Positions 42,145-51,708 of a stretch of 63,570 nt of DNA are shown piece after piece. A program made the translations under genes and the position numbers. Source of the stretch: Oscillospiraceae bacterium (GTDB taxonomy: Bacteria > Bacillota > Clostridia > Oscillospirales > Oscillospiraceae). Each line of letters opens with the position of its first letter. Positions within the stretch are counted from its first letter, which is position 1. Under the pieces are notes generated by a model. It ran no database searches, was not told the origin of the DNA, and was given only the letters and a program-made list of their open reading frames with translations. Location of the stretch: assembly GCA_017416245.1 (NCBI GenBank), contig JAFQCX010000019.1, positions 1-63,570 of the forward strand, given 5' to 3'.

Positions 42145-43108
42145 ATATCTTTATGTTGGGGAAATATTCCTGCACAAAGTCCACCTGCTCCACCTGAAAG
42201 CTCTTGCCGTTCAGATAGGCAAGGCAGCCGGCATCGGTGGTAAACTGAAATGTCAGCTTGTAGGAATAGAGGGCTTGGTAGTTACGGTCATATTTTTTAT
42301 TCAGCTTGCCGTATTTGCCATCTCCCAGCAGGGGATGTCCAGCGTGGGCAAACTGGGCGCGGATCTGATGGGTGCGACCTGTGATCAGCTCACATTCCAC
42401 CAGGGAAAGGCCGTGGCTGCTGCCCAAAACTTTGTAATTTGTCTGGCAGGTTTTCGCCCCCGCCTGAGGCGTATCGGTGACGAACACACGATTCTTTTTG
42501 GCATCCTTAAACAGGTATCCCTTCAGGCTTCCCTTTTGAAGCTTCGGCGTTCCCTCCACGATGGCCAAGTACCGCTTGTCCAGTTCCCTGTCCTTGATTT
42601 TTTGATTGAGAATACGCAGCGTTTCTGCGTTCTTTGCCGCGATCACAATGCCGCCGGTGTTCCGGTCGATACGGTTGCACAGCGCCGGTGTAAAGGCATT
42701 CTCCCCTCTCGGACTCCATTCCCGCTTTTGGTAGAGGTAGGCCTGGATATGGTCGATGAGGGTCCTGCCGTATTCTGCCCCGTCGTGGGGATGCACCGCA
42801 AGGCCCGGCCGCTTATCCACCAGCAAGATGTTCTCGTCTTCATATACGATGTTCAGCTTTGGGGTGGCCACCGTCAGGTAGGCATTTTCCTCCCGTGGCT
42901 TATCGAAAAATTCATCGTTGATATACATCTGCAGCACATCGCCCACCTGCAATCTGGTATCCCGTTCTGCACGGGCGCCGTTCAGCTTGATCCGCTTGAG
43001 GCGAATATACTTCTGCGCCAAAGATGCCGGAAGCAGCGGAACAGCCTTGCTTAAAAAGCGGTCTAACCGCTGACCGCTATCATTGGCGCCAATGGTAAAT
43101 TCTTTCAT
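42143..43108 (-). CDS. RluA-family 23S rRNA pseudouridine synthase
   Basis: A 321-aa enzyme with an N-terminal S4 RNA-binding domain (GQRLDRFLSKAVPLLP ... RIKLNGARA) and a catalytic domain with the active-site motif NRIDRNTGGIVIAAK (Asp catalytic), plus ELITGRTHQIRAQFAHAGHPLLGD. It is of the RluC/RluD type; which rRNA uridines it modifies cannot be told from sequence. 11 nt downstream of hprK. Confidence 0.93.
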   Translation of the reverse strand: MKEFTIGANDSGQRLDRFLSKAVPLLPASLAQKYIRLKRIKLNGARAERDTRLQVGDVLQMYINDEFFDKPREENAYLTVATPKLNIVYEDENILLVDKRPGLAVHPHDGAEYGRTLIDHIQAYLYQKREWSPRGENAFTPALCNRIDRNTGGIVIAAKNAETLRILNQKIKDRELDKRYLAIVEGTPKLQKGSLKGYLFKDAKKNRVFVTDTPQAGAKTCQTNYKVLGSSHGLSLVECELITGRTHQIRAQFAHAGHPLLGDGKYGKLNKKYDRNYQALYSYKLTFQFTTDAGCLAYLNGKSFQVEQVDFVQEYFPNIKI

Positions 43109-43119
43109 GCTTCCCCCGC

Positions 43120-44055
43120 TTATCCCAGATTGCGAAAATGGTTATCCATCTTCTCTGTGAACTCCTTGGCGGGATTGTAGCCGATCTTCTTCTGGCGGTT
43201 GTTCATAGCTGCTACCTCCAGGATCACCGCCAGGTTACGTCCCGGTGTGATGGGAATGGTATACATAGGAACCTGCACACCCAGGATCTCCATATGCTGA
43301 TCCTCCAGACCCAGACGGTCGTATGCTTCGTGCTCTTTCCACGGAACGATATTCACAACCAGATTGATCTCGTTTTCTGACTTAACTGCGCCCATACCAA
43401 ACAGCTTTGCCACGTTCACAATGCCGATGCCACGCAGCTCCACATAATTTTGAATGAGGGCAGGCGCATTGCCGATGAGCGTACTGCCGGAAACCTTGCG
43501 GATCTCCACTGCATCGTCAGCGATCAAACGGTGGCCACGCTTTAACAGCTCCACAGCGGTCTCACTTTTACCCATACCACTCTCACCCAAAAGGAGAATG
43601 CCCTCGCCGTAGACCTCCATAAGTACGCCGTGGCGGGTAATTCTATGGGCAAGCGCAGCAGACAGGTAGGCAATGATGGCCGACACGATGGTACTGGTGG
43701 CCTCACTGCAGCGCAAAACCGTCATATCGTGTTTCTTCGCCAAATCCAGGCACACAGGCTCCAGCGGATTATCACGGGTCACCAAAAGCGCAGGCAGCTT
43801 GTAAGAATAAAGGCGGTCCAGGGTCATAGCCCGTTCGGACTCAGACAGCTTTTGCAGGTAGCTGATCTCCACATTGCCCATAACCTGCAAACGCATAGGC
43901 TCAAAGTGGTCGAAATAGCCTGCAAGCTGCATACCGGGTCTTGCCACGTCTGCAACCGTCAGCTGGATATTTTCGTAATCGCTGGATCTATATGCCACTT
44001 CCAGCTCGAATTCCTTAACCAATGTGGTAAGGGGTACACTGTATACGTTGAACAT
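43120..44055 (-). CDS. hprK: HPr kinase/phosphorylase
   Basis: A 311-aa bifunctional enzyme that phosphorylates Ser46 of HPr, the master switch of carbon catabolite repression in Firmicutes. It has an N-terminal ligand domain (VPLTTLVKEFELEV) and a C-terminal P-loop GESGMGKSETAVELL with HRLIADDAVEI and the family signature LRGIGIVNVAKLFGMGAV. A GTG 9 nt upstream is possible; the ATG at 44055 has AGAGG at 10 nt. Indicates PTS-linked catabolite control, relevant to the two sugar-type islands here. Confidence 0.96.
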   Translation of the reverse strand: MFNVYSVPLTTLVKEFELEVAYRSSDYENIQLTVADVARPGMQLAGYFDHFEPMRLQVMGNVEISYLQKLSESERAMTLDRLYSYKLPALLVTRDNPLEPVCLDLAKKHDMTVLRCSEATSTIVSAIIAYLSAALAHRITRHGVLMEVYGEGILLLGESGMGKSETAVELLKRGHRLIADDAVEIRKVSGSTLIGNAPALIQNYVELRGIGIVNVAKLFGMGAVKSENEINLVVNIVPWKEHEAYDRLGLEDQHMEILGVQVPMYTIPITPGRNLAVILEVAAMNNRQKKIGYNPAKEFTEKMDNHFRNLG

Positions 44056-44157
44056 CTCTACCACACCTCTCTTTCATCCATATAGGAAACATTATAACTG
44101 CCCAAGGGCAGAATAGCAACAATATTTTGAAAAACGAAAAAAATTGCAAAAAAACAC

Positions 44158-44186
44158 TTGCATTTTGCCGCAAACTCTGTTATCAT
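44158..44186 (+). promoter_or_regulatory. Promoter of rpmB
   Basis: TTGCAT (44158-44163), 17-nt spacer, TATCAT (44181-44186), about 60 nt upstream of the start. Confidence 0.65.
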
Positions 44187-44248
44187 ATCTTAGCGCCTAT
44201 ATGGGCGTCCATAAATTTACTGATTATGCAGATAGGAGGTGCAGTTGA

Positions 44249-44437
44249 ATGGCGAAGTGTGATTATTGTGGCAAGGGCGTTACCTTTGGTATTAAGGTTT
44301 CCCACTCCCACAGACGTTCCAACCGTACTTGGAAGCCCAATGTTAAGCGGGTCAAGGCTATTGTGAACGGTACTCCGTGCCATGTGTACGCTTGTACCAG
44401 ATGCCTCCGTTCCAACAAGGTTGAACGGGCTATCTAA
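44249..44437 (+). CDS. rpmB: Ribosomal protein bL28
   Basis: A 62-aa large-subunit protein. CDYCGKG near the N terminus and CTRCLRSN near the C terminus give the four cysteines of the zinc-binding (C+) form; VSHSHRRSNRTWKPN is the family core. AGGAGG precedes the ATG. Monocistronic, with promoter and terminator. Confidence 0.97.
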   Translation: MAKCDYCGKGVTFGIKVSHSHRRSNRTWKPNVKRVKAIVNGTPCHVYACTRCLRSNKVERAI

Positions 44438-44453
44438 TTTCCCCTGCATTTAT

Positions 44454-44489
44454 GACGGCATTGCGTAAAGCAATGCCGTTTCTTTTTTT
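44454..44489 (+). terminator. Terminator after rpmB
   Basis: 10-bp stem ACGGCATTGC/GCAATGCCGT, 5-nt loop, then a T-rich run (TTTCTTTTTTT). Confidence 0.88.
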
Positions 44490-44503
44490 ATTTAAAGAAA
44501 AAG

Positions 44504-44535
44504 AAAGCGTGTGTCAAAACTGACACACGCTTTTT
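44504..44535 (-). terminator. Terminator after the lysozyme gene
   Basis: 13-bp stem AAAGCGTGTGTCA/TGACACACGCTTT with AAAC loop, just beyond the minus-strand stop; the minus strand continues into TTTCTTTTT. Confidence 0.85.
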
Positions 44536-44536
44536 A

Positions 44537-46606
44537 TTATTTTGCATAAGCCATAGAGATCCATCCGTTGCTGATCCTGCCCCAAATCTCTCCGTTGGAG
44601 ATGGTTTTGGTTTCCAAAATCTGCACCTTTGCGCCGTAGTACAGGTATCCGACAATGGTGTTGGAGGTGCCTGCGGCCTTACGGACGCGGAGGCAATCTG
44701 CGGTAATGGTTTTGGTGGCAGACTGGGAGGTTGCGCCGCCGGAGGTATTCAGAACAATATAGTCCATAGATACCCAGCCGGTGGAGATCTTACCCCACTG
44801 TGTGCCGCCTACTGTCTTGCGCTCAGTAATGGTAACCGTTTCCTTGGGCTTCAGTTTGCCCACGATCTTGTAAGAGGTGCCGGGGCCGCCGCGAACATTC
44901 AGCCATTCCTGCACATTGGCGTAGCCGGTTACAGAAGTGGTGGTGTTCTGTTCGGGAGCAGGTGTGGCAGAACTGCCGCCGGTGGAATTGAGCTGCACAT
45001 AGGTCAGGGAGATCCAACCCTTTGCGATCTTGCCCCATTCCATAGAGCCGTTGGTCTTCTTCTCGGTGATAGTAACAGGTGTACCCTCTGTCAAATAACC
45101 CAAAATGGAGTAATTTGTGCCGGGGCCGCTGCGGATCAGCAGCTCGTCTGCAATGACCTTGCCGGTCCAGGAGGTAGCCGTAGAGCTACTATTGTTATTG
45201 GAAGAACTGTTGCTGTCCAGAATGACGTAGTCCATACTGATCCAGCCATCGGAGATCTTGCCCCACTTCATAGAGCCAACGGTAGACTGCTCCAGGATCT
45301 CCACCTTCTGCTTGGGTTTCAGGTAACCCACCACAGAGTAGGAAGTACCGGGGCCACTGCGGACACGCAGCCATTCCTGCACGTTGATGGTGCCGGTGAC
45401 TTTGGGCTGTTCCGGCTGTGTTACAGGAGGCTCTGTTACAGGGGGTTCGGTTACGGGAGGTTCTGTCACAGGAGGCTCTGTTGTGGGAGGTGTGGTCTCG
45501 GGTGTTGTTGCAGAGCCCTGATTATTGACTGCGGTTTCGTAGTTCGTATACTGCAGGGCGATCCAGCCACCGTCAAATTTACCCCAGGTATAGCCGCTGC
45601 CGGAGGCAGTTTCTGTAATCACAAGCTGCTGACCCTTTTGCGCAACACCCACACGGGTGTAGTTGGTGCCGGGGCCCTGCCGCAGGTTTACATCGGTGCC
45701 GGTTACGGTAATGGTAACGGGATTCTGAGGTGTTGCGCCGGTTTCAGGGGGCTTATTGCCGGAAGCGTCTGTCCATTGCGCGTACAGGGTTGCGCTCTTT
45801 GTAGAGGCATCCAGCACAGTCACCTTTGTGCCGCCGGTCTTTGCTGTAAACCAGCCCTGGAATGTATACCCCTCCATAGTGGCTACAGGGAACGGTGTTG
45901 CTGTCAAGCTGGAATCGTAGCCCTGGCTGCGGGGGCTGGTGCTGCCGCCGTTGGCATCGTAGAGCACGTAGCAGTAGTTATCGGGGGGTGTTTTGCTATA
46001 CACAGCATTTAAGTACATATTTGCTTCGCTCAAGCGGCGACGCAGAAGAAATGTACGAATCTGATTACCTGCGCTGCACCACAGGGCAAAGGCGCGGATC
46101 AAATCGTTGCCGGTTGCGCCGGTGGCGATCGCCTGATGGAATGTGCCACCTGTTTCATATGCCCAGCCGGTACCGCAATTGTAGGAGAACAGCACAAGGG
46201 CATCAAACTGATTCTGAGTCAGCTCAAGGCCGTATCTGTCGATCACCTTAACGTGAATATCACGTTCCACACCTGCCAGATGGTTGCGAAGCAGCGTCTC
46301 TGCCTCCGCCTCTGTAATGCCGTTTTGCGTATAATACTCAACCATATCCGCAGGGCAGCGGGTGCCGTAGCCTACAGTATACTGGGTAAAGTCCCAATAA
46401 GGTGTCTTACTGAAGCCTTCTTCAGCCTTCAGGACACTCAAACAATTATCGCTGGCTGTGAGAATCGACGGCTCTGTTACCGCAGAGACGGTCTCTTCGG
46501 TAGTGGCCGGAACAGTTTCTTCTGCCTGGACGGGAATGCTCCCAACCGGCACGAAGCCCAGCAACATAATGATTGCAATCAAAAAACTGATAATCCGTTT
46601 TTTCAC
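44537..46606 (-). CDS. Secreted GH24 lysozyme with InlB-like repeat and five SH3 domains
   Basis: A 689-aa exported peptidoglycan hydrolase. Signal peptide 1-28 (cleavage near PVQA). The GH24 (T4-type) lysozyme domain is about 52-205 with LKAEEGF (catalytic Glu), TVGYGT and LTQNQFDALVLFSYNCGTGW. Then comes an InlB-type beta-grasp repeat (VLYDANGG ... GYTFQGWFT ... LYAQW, about 217-280), five SH3b repeats (each with a (L/N)-x-R-x-(G/A)-x-G-T core) separated by Ser/Thr/Pro linkers, including tandem TEPPV repeats (about 375-400). GH24 is commonest in phages, but no phage genes surround it. GTG start, RBS AAGGAG. Confidence 0.92.
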   Translation of the reverse strand: MKKRIISFLIAIIMLLGFVPVGSIPVQAEETVPATTEETVSAVTEPSILTASDNCLSVLKAEEGFSKTPYWDFTQYTVGYGTRCPADMVEYYTQNGITEAEAETLLRNHLAGVERDIHVKVIDRYGLELTQNQFDALVLFSYNCGTGWAYETGGTFHQAIATGATGNDLIRAFALWCSAGNQIRTFLLRRRLSEANMYLNAVYSKTPPDNYCYVLYDANGGSTSPRSQGYDSSLTATPFPVATMEGYTFQGWFTAKTGGTKVTVLDASTKSATLYAQWTDASGNKPPETGATPQNPVTITVTGTDVNLRQGPGTNYTRVGVAQKGQQLVITETASGSGYTWGKFDGGWIALQYTNYETAVNNQGSATTPETTPPTTEPPVTEPPVTEPPVTEPPVTQPEQPKVTGTINVQEWLRVRSGPGTSYSVVGYLKPKQKVEILEQSTVGSMKWGKISDGWISMDYVILDSNSSSNNNSSSTATSWTGKVIADELLIRSGPGTNYSILGYLTEGTPVTITEKKTNGSMEWGKIAKGWISLTYVQLNSTGGSSATPAPEQNTTTSVTGYANVQEWLNVRGGPGTSYKIVGKLKPKETVTITERKTVGGTQWGKISTGWVSMDYIVLNTSGGATSQSATKTITADCLRVRKAAGTSNTIVGYLYYGAKVQILETKTISNGEIWGRISNGWISMAYAK

Positions 46607-46640
46607 CGGTATTTGCTCCTTTCCAAATCATTACCAGCAT

Positions 46641-46669
46641 ATTATAGCAGAATATATGTGTTATTGCAA
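46641..46669 (-). promoter_or_regulatory. Promoter of the lysozyme gene
   Basis: Minus-strand TTGCAA (46664-46669), 17-nt spacer ending in TGC (extended -10), TATAAT (46641-46646). Confidence 0.72.
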
Positions 46670-46826
46670 CCCTTTTTTCCCTTTTATTACACGTTTGTTA
46701 CCGTTTTATGCCGCAAAATGTTGTAAGTTTTGACATTTTATGATAGGTTTTTCCATATTTTTCCAATTATTTGTTATTTTAACAAGTTTACATAATTTTT
46801 AACGTATATTGGCTCCGGTGTATTCG

Positions 46827-46855
46827 TTGCATTTTTGTGTCAACTGTGGTATCAT
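46827..46855 (+). promoter_or_regulatory. Promoter of mnmA
   Basis: TTGCAT (46827-46832), 17-nt spacer, TATCAT (46850-46855), same form as the rpmB promoter. The remaining roughly 150 nt between the two divergent promoters is AT-rich with nothing else recognisable. Confidence 0.62.
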
Positions 46856-46883
46856 AACTGCAACATGAAAAGGAGGTGTGCCT

Positions 46884-47945
46884 ATGAAAGCGATGATCGC
46901 CATGAGTGGCGGCGTTGACAGCTCTGTTGCCGCATATTTAGCCCGGCAAGAGGGCTTTACCTGCATCGGCGGCACAGCTCAAATGTGCGACCGGGCCATA
47001 CTGGGAGATGCTTTCAACCTGCAAGGCGTGGAAGACGCCAAAGCCGTTGCCCAGCGGCTGGGAATGGAATTTCATGTATTTGACGCGGTAGATACCTTTA
47101 AGTCCGGGGTGATCGGAGATTTTATCTCCTGCTATGAGCAGGGGCTGACGCCTAATCCCTGTGTGGTGTGCAACAAGCGGATCAAGTTCTCTTATTTGCT
47201 GGACAAGGCGCTGGAGCTGGGTTGCGACTACATTGTCACCGGGCATTACGCCCAGGTCAAGCAGGACAAGGAAACCGGACGGTATTTATTGTATAAGGCT
47301 GTAGATGAGGCAAAGGATCAATCCTATTTCCTCGCCTGCCTAAGCCAGGCTCAGCTGTCCCATATCCGTTTTCCCTTAGGTGACTATACCAAGGCAGAAA
47401 TCCGTGAGATCGCGGAACAGCAAGGTTTTCTGACTGCCAAAAAGAAGGACAGCCAGGACATCTGCTTTGTTCCCGACGGAGATTTTATGGGATTTATCTG
47501 CCGGTACACCGGCAAAATATACCCTGAGGGCAAATTCTTAGATATGCGGGGCAAGATAGTGGGTACGCACAACGGCGCGATCCGTTACACACTGGGTCAG
47601 CGAAAGGGCTTGGGGCTTGCTATGGGTGAGCCTGTGTATGTATGCAGCAAGGATATGGATGCCAACACCGTGACTGTAGGCCCGGAGGAGGCTTTATATA
47701 CCAACACGCTCATTGCCAAGGATTGGAACTGGTTCCCCTTCCCTGCTCTGACTACACCTATGCAGGTGATGGCAAAGGCCCGCAGCCGTCACATTCCGCA
47801 GCCTGCTACAGTTTATCCCCTGGAAAACGGGCAGGCCAAAGTGGTATTTGACACCCCGCAACGGGCGGTAACGCCTGGACAGACCGTTGTTTTATACCAA
47901 GGTGATATGGTGGTCGGCGGCGGTACGATTTCGGAAGCCTATTAA
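46884..47945 (+). CDS. mnmA: tRNA-specific 2-thiouridylase MnmA
   Basis: A 353-aa enzyme making s2U34 in tRNA-Lys, -Glu and -Gln. PP-loop AMSGGVDSSVA (about 6-16), catalytic cysteines in LTPNPCVVCNKRIKF and SQDICFVPDGD, plus RYTLGQRKGLGLA. The segment after the PP loop (IGGTAQMCDRAIL) deviates from the usual text with CC-S, but both catalytic cysteines are kept. Start chosen at ATG 46884 (GGAGG at 7 nt). Confidence 0.93.
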   Translation: MKAMIAMSGGVDSSVAAYLARQEGFTCIGGTAQMCDRAILGDAFNLQGVEDAKAVAQRLGMEFHVFDAVDTFKSGVIGDFISCYEQGLTPNPCVVCNKRIKFSYLLDKALELGCDYIVTGHYAQVKQDKETGRYLLYKAVDEAKDQSYFLACLSQAQLSHIRFPLGDYTKAEIREIAEQQGFLTAKKKDSQDICFVPDGDFMGFICRYTGKIYPEGKFLDMRGKIVGTHNGAIRYTLGQRKGLGLAMGEPVYVCSKDMDANTVTVGPEEALYTNTLIAKDWNWFPFPALTTPMQVMAKARSRHIPQPATVYPLENGQAKVVFDTPQRAVTPGQTVVLYQGDMVVGGGTISEAY

Positions 47946-47947
47946 CA

Positions 47948-48000
47948 CCTCATCCGACAAAAATCAAAGATTTTTGCCACCTTCTCCTCAAGGAGAAGGC
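47948..48000. repeat. Intergenic hairpin repeat, copy 2
   Basis: CCTCATCCGACAAAAATC start, AAAATC/GATTTT hairpin, then CCTTCTCC/GGAGAAGG hairpin; matches 14940-14993. Lies right after mnmA. Confidence 0.65.
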
Positions 48001-48011
48001 AATTAACAAGC

Positions 48012-48042
48012 AAAACCGGAAGGCTTTTTGCCTTCCGGTTTT
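48012..48042. terminator. Bidirectional terminator between mnmA and the ABC transporter gene
   Basis: Perfect 12-bp stem AAAACCGGAAGG/CCTTCCGGTTTT, 7-nt loop CTTTTTG; T-rich ends on both strands. Confidence 0.8.
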
Positions 48043-48044
48043 CG

Positions 48045-51000
48045 TTATTCAGTTCTCAGGGCCACAACGGGATCCTTCTTTGCTGCGCTTCTACTGGGAA
48101 TGATGCCGGAAATCAGGGTCAGCAGAACGCTGATGATCACCAGCACCACCGCAATCTCAGGAGGCAAAACTGCCTTCAGATTTGCAATGTCTGTAAGTGC
48201 AAACAGGATAATATTCACAACGATACACAGCAGGTAGGTTACGCCTACACCCAATATACCGGAGGTAAAGCCGATGATCATAGTTTCAGCATTGAACATA
48301 CCGGACACGTTCCGTTTGGATGCGCCGATGGCGCGCAGAATACCGATCTCCTTGGTACGCTCCTGCACGGAGATCAAGGTGATGACACCGATCATAATGG
48401 AGGATACCACCAGAGAAATTGCCACGAATGCGATCAGCACATAGGTGATGGCATTGATGATGGTGGTGATGGAGGACATCATAATGCCCACATAGTCGGT
48501 ATAACGAATTTGCTTGAGCTCCTCAACAGACTTATTATAGTCTGCAATGACCTCTTCCAGCACGTCCTTGTTTTCAAAGCTGGAAGCAAACAGGTTGATG
48601 GTTGCAGGATCCTCCAGATCCACATCACTTAAGCTCCGCAGGTTCTGTTCATAGGTGGATTCGGAGAATTCCAGAATCTCGCCGTAATACACAGCGCATT
48701 GCTCCGTGGTATAGGTGGGCAGCGCCATCTGCAATGCGCCCACCAGCTGCTCCATAGGCATTGCTGCGGTCTGTTGCTTCACCTGTGCGGCATATTGCTG
48801 CTTCACCTGCTCGGTGAGCATCTGCCGGAACAGCTGAATCAATTCCTCGTCCGGCATGGAGAGGATATACTCCTCCATTTCCTGCACATTCAAGCCCGCT
48901 TGCTGGCTGAGCGCAGCGATCATAGTCTGCTCCATCTGTTCCCGATTGAATTGCGCCAGTTGGCTCTCCACCATAGTGCCCAGCTGCTCTGCAGAGGGAA
49001 TGCCCAAAATCTTTACATAGGCCTTTGCCTGCTCCTCGGGGGTCAGCTTGGCAATATAATCCCGGAATGCGGTCTCCTTATCTGCATCGGTCAAGCTTTC
49101 GTTGTCCTTAAAGGGCAGGCCGGTGAAAATATCTGTGCCGGGCTGGGCCTTTTGGGCAGCAAGGGCAGCAGAATCGGCATTCTTCTGGGCAACATATTCT
49201 GTCAGCGCCTTTGTGTAGGCAATGGAGCCTGTGAGCATCGTGGAGGATGCCTTTTCGCTGGGACGGATAATGCCGGTAATCTTCAGCTTTAAAGCGTTAT
49301 CATACAGGTAACGCAGGCCGGTCTCCTCTTCCCGCAGGTCTACATACAGGCCGGTATTCTCGTCCTTGGTGAAGCAATCACCGTTGAGGATCACCCGGTA
49401 CTCCTTGGCGCAGATCTCCTCATAGGTCCACTTCTTCTGGGTGGTATCGATCTCGCCGCCGGAAAGAATAATATCAAAGGTTTCCTCGATCTTATCGTGG
49501 GACTCCAGACCCATTGCGTACAGGGTCATATCGTCCAGCTCGTTATTTTTATCCACAACCAGCACGATCTCGTCGTAGCTGTTGGGCCAGCTGCCGTAGA
49601 TCACATCATACTGGTCTTCCAACACGGGATTGACGGGCTTGCCGTCCTTTCCGGGCAGCATCTCACACCACAGATTTCTCTGCATTCCGGGCATCATCAT
49701 AGAGCCGCCCATACCGCCGCCCATATTTTCACCCATGGTGATCATGGCAGACATATCCATGCCCATATTATCACGGAGCGCTTTGGTGAGCATCTCCTGC
49801 GTATCGGAATAGATGATGTTGTCATCCGGGTCCTTGGTATAGACCAAAAGATCCATATTGTAGGTATACTGAATGCCGGTGAGGGCATCGGAAAGCCCGT
49901 TTTCTGTGTTTTCCAGTTCCTTTTGCAAATACTCCTTAAAGGCTTTCAGATCGTTTTCCGTAGACTCCATATTGTTCAGGGCGTTGATCATTTCAGCCAT
50001 AACAGCCTGGGAGTAGACTGCATCATTTTCGTGGGTGTTTTCATCAGAGGCAACACCCATAAAGGTCTGCATCAAGGTGCCGATATCCACGGTTGTGGCT
50101 TCCAGGGTGAGCGGATAGGAGGAAAGGGTATCCTCCTGCACTGCGTTGATATAGGTGGTCATACCGTTGGACACGGCAAAAATCAGGGCAATGCCGATGA
50201 TACCGATAGAGCCTGCAAAGGAGGTCAGCACAGTACGACCCTTTTTGGTAAACAGGTTTTTCAGGGACAGGCCAAATGCGGTCGTCCAGGACATAGAGGG
50301 CTTGCGCACACGCTGTTTTCTGCCGAAGATCGCCCGCTGTTCCTCCTCGCGAAGATCTCTGCACTCCCCCTCACCCAGGGGTGCGGAGTCGCTGATAATT
50401 TCGCCGTCCAGCATGCGGATAATGCGGGTAGAATACCGTTCCGCCAAATCCGGGTTATGGGTGACCATAATAACCAAACGGTCCTTTGCCACTTCCTTCA
50501 GGATTTCCATAACCTGCACGCTGGTTTCTGTATCCAACGCGCCGGTAGGCTCGTCGGCAAGGATGATCTCGGGGTTATTTACCAATGCGCGGGCAATGGC
50601 CACACGCTGCATCTGTCCGCCGGAAAGCTGGCTGGGACGCTTACGCAGCTGGTCGCCAAGGCCAACCTGCTCCAAGGCCTGCTTAGCCCGCATACGACGC
50701 TCCCGCTTGGAAACGCCGGACAGGGTCAGCGCCAGCTCCACATTCTGCAAAACGCTTTGGTGAGGGATCAGGTTATAGCTTTGGAACACAAAGCCAATGG
50801 AATGATTTCGGTAGGCATCCCAGTCACGGTCCTTAAAATCCCGTGTGGAACGTCCGTCGATCACCAAATCGCCGCTGGTATATCGGTCCAGACCGCCGAT
50901 AATATTCAGCATTGTGGTCTTGCCGCAGCCGGAGGGTCCTAAAATGGATACAAACTCGTTCTGACGGAACTGGAGGCTCACACCCCGCAGCGCCCGAACG

Positions 51001-51050
51001 GTATTATCCCCGGCGGCATAATTTTTGACAATGTTTTTCAGTTGCAGCAT
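48045..51050 (-). CDS. ABC transporter with fused ATPase and FtsX-type permease (MacB-like)
   Basis: A 1001-aa single-chain half transporter. ATPase domain 1-225: Walker [10 protein letters not shown] (38-46), signature LSGGQ (143-147), Walker B IILADEP. A first transmembrane helix lies at about 270-290, then a very large extracytoplasmic region (about 295-865), and three C-terminal helices of the FtsX/MacB permease with DPVVALRTE at the end. The extracytoplasmic part includes a Met/Gly-rich run (residues 428-456). Probably exports a peptide or acts in envelope stress; substrate unknown. Lies 28 nt after plsY. Confidence 0.88.
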   Translation of the reverse strand: MLQLKNIVKNYAAGDNTVRALRGVSLQFRQNEFVSILGPSGCGKTTMLNIIGGLDRYTSGDLVIDGRSTRDFKDRDWDAYRNHSIGFVFQSYNLIPHQSVLQNVELALTLSGVSKRERRMRAKQALEQVGLGDQLRKRPSQLSGGQMQRVAIARALVNNPEIILADEPTGALDTETSVQVMEILKEVAKDRLVIMVTHNPDLAERYSTRIIRMLDGEIISDSAPLGEGECRDLREEEQRAIFGRKQRVRKPSMSWTTAFGLSLKNLFTKKGRTVLTSFAGSIGIIGIALIFAVSNGMTTYINAVQEDTLSSYPLTLEATTVDIGTLMQTFMGVASDENTHENDAVYSQAVMAEMINALNNMESTENDLKAFKEYLQKELENTENGLSDALTGIQYTYNMDLLVYTKDPDDNIIYSDTQEMLTKALRDNMGMDMSAMITMGENMGGGMGGSMMMPGMQRNLWCEMLPGKDGKPVNPVLEDQYDVIYGSWPNSYDEIVLVVDKNNELDDMTLYAMGLESHDKIEETFDIILSGGEIDTTQKKWTYEEICAKEYRVILNGDCFTKDENTGLYVDLREEETGLRYLYDNALKLKITGIIRPSEKASSTMLTGSIAYTKALTEYVAQKNADSAALAAQKAQPGTDIFTGLPFKDNESLTDADKETAFRDYIAKLTPEEQAKAYVKILGIPSAEQLGTMVESQLAQFNREQMEQTMIAALSQQAGLNVQEMEEYILSMPDEELIQLFRQMLTEQVKQQYAAQVKQQTAAMPMEQLVGALQMALPTYTTEQCAVYYGEILEFSESTYEQNLRSLSDVDLEDPATINLFASSFENKDVLEEVIADYNKSVEELKQIRYTDYVGIMMSSITTIINAITYVLIAFVAISLVVSSIMIGVITLISVQERTKEIGILRAIGASKRNVSGMFNAETMIIGFTSGILGVGVTYLLCIVVNIILFALTDIANLKAVLPPEIAVVLVIISVLLTLISGIIPSRSAAKKDPVVALRTE

Positions 51051-51078
51051 AAAAATTTCCTTTCGTCAGGAGGGTCGA

Positions 51079-51705
51079 TCACTTGTTTCTGCGGAATTTA
51101 CTAAAGGTAGCCTTTCGCTCTGTGCCCTTTAGTAAACGGGAAATATTGCTTCTGTGCATAAACACGATGAACAGGCCTAATGTAGCGCCCATCACCGCCA
51201 GCAGCACATTCTGTCTGTGGACAATGGGGAACGTAATGGCAAAGGTTAATGCGCCCAATATGGAGCTTAAGGATACGTAGCGGGTCAGCCACAGGCACAG
51301 AGCGAACACCACGATCACCAGCAATGCGCAGCGCCAATCCGCCATAAAGGCTGCGGTAATACCGCACAGCACACCCTTACCGCCACGGAAGCCCAGCAGC
51401 GCAGGAAAATCGTGGCCCAGGTTTACTGCCAAGCCGCCAAGAAGCAGGCCCTCTTGCCCATAGCCGTAGGGCGCAAGCAGAAGCTTACCTGCAATGCAGG
51501 CGCCTACCGCCTTCAGCACATCGATAACCACTACCAAAATAGCGGTGGTTGGGCCATACATACGCAGGAAGTTGGTGAGTCCTGCGTTGCCACTTCCCTG
51601 TTCCCGGACATCCTTCTTGCCGATCAACCGGGAAATAATGACTGCGCCGTTGATATTGCCTAACAGATAGCTTATCAACGCTGCCAGCAGCACAGACAGC
51701 AACAT
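51079..51705 (-). CDS. plsY: Acyl-phosphate:glycerol-3-phosphate acyltransferase PlsY
   Basis: A 208-aa polytopic membrane enzyme starting phospholipid synthesis. Conserved motifs: YLLGNINGAVIISRL, REQGSGNAGLTNFLR, the GHDFPALLGFRGGKGV active-site stretch, and NISRLLKGTE. It is 3 nt downstream of der, a pairing common in Firmicutes. Confidence 0.96.
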   Translation of the reverse strand: MLLSVLLAALISYLLGNINGAVIISRLIGKKDVREQGSGNAGLTNFLRMYGPTTAILVVVIDVLKAVGACIAGKLLLAPYGYGQEGLLLGGLAVNLGHDFPALLGFRGGKGVLCGITAAFMADWRCALLVIVVFALCLWLTRYVSLSSILGALTFAITFPIVHRQNVLLAVMGATLGLFIVFMHRSNISRLLKGTERKATFSKFRRNK

Positions 51706-51708
51706 TCT

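Noticed and set aside
44537-46606. Prophage lysis module
   Set aside because: No holin, structural or integrase genes surround the lysozyme; it has a signal peptide and its own promoter and terminator.
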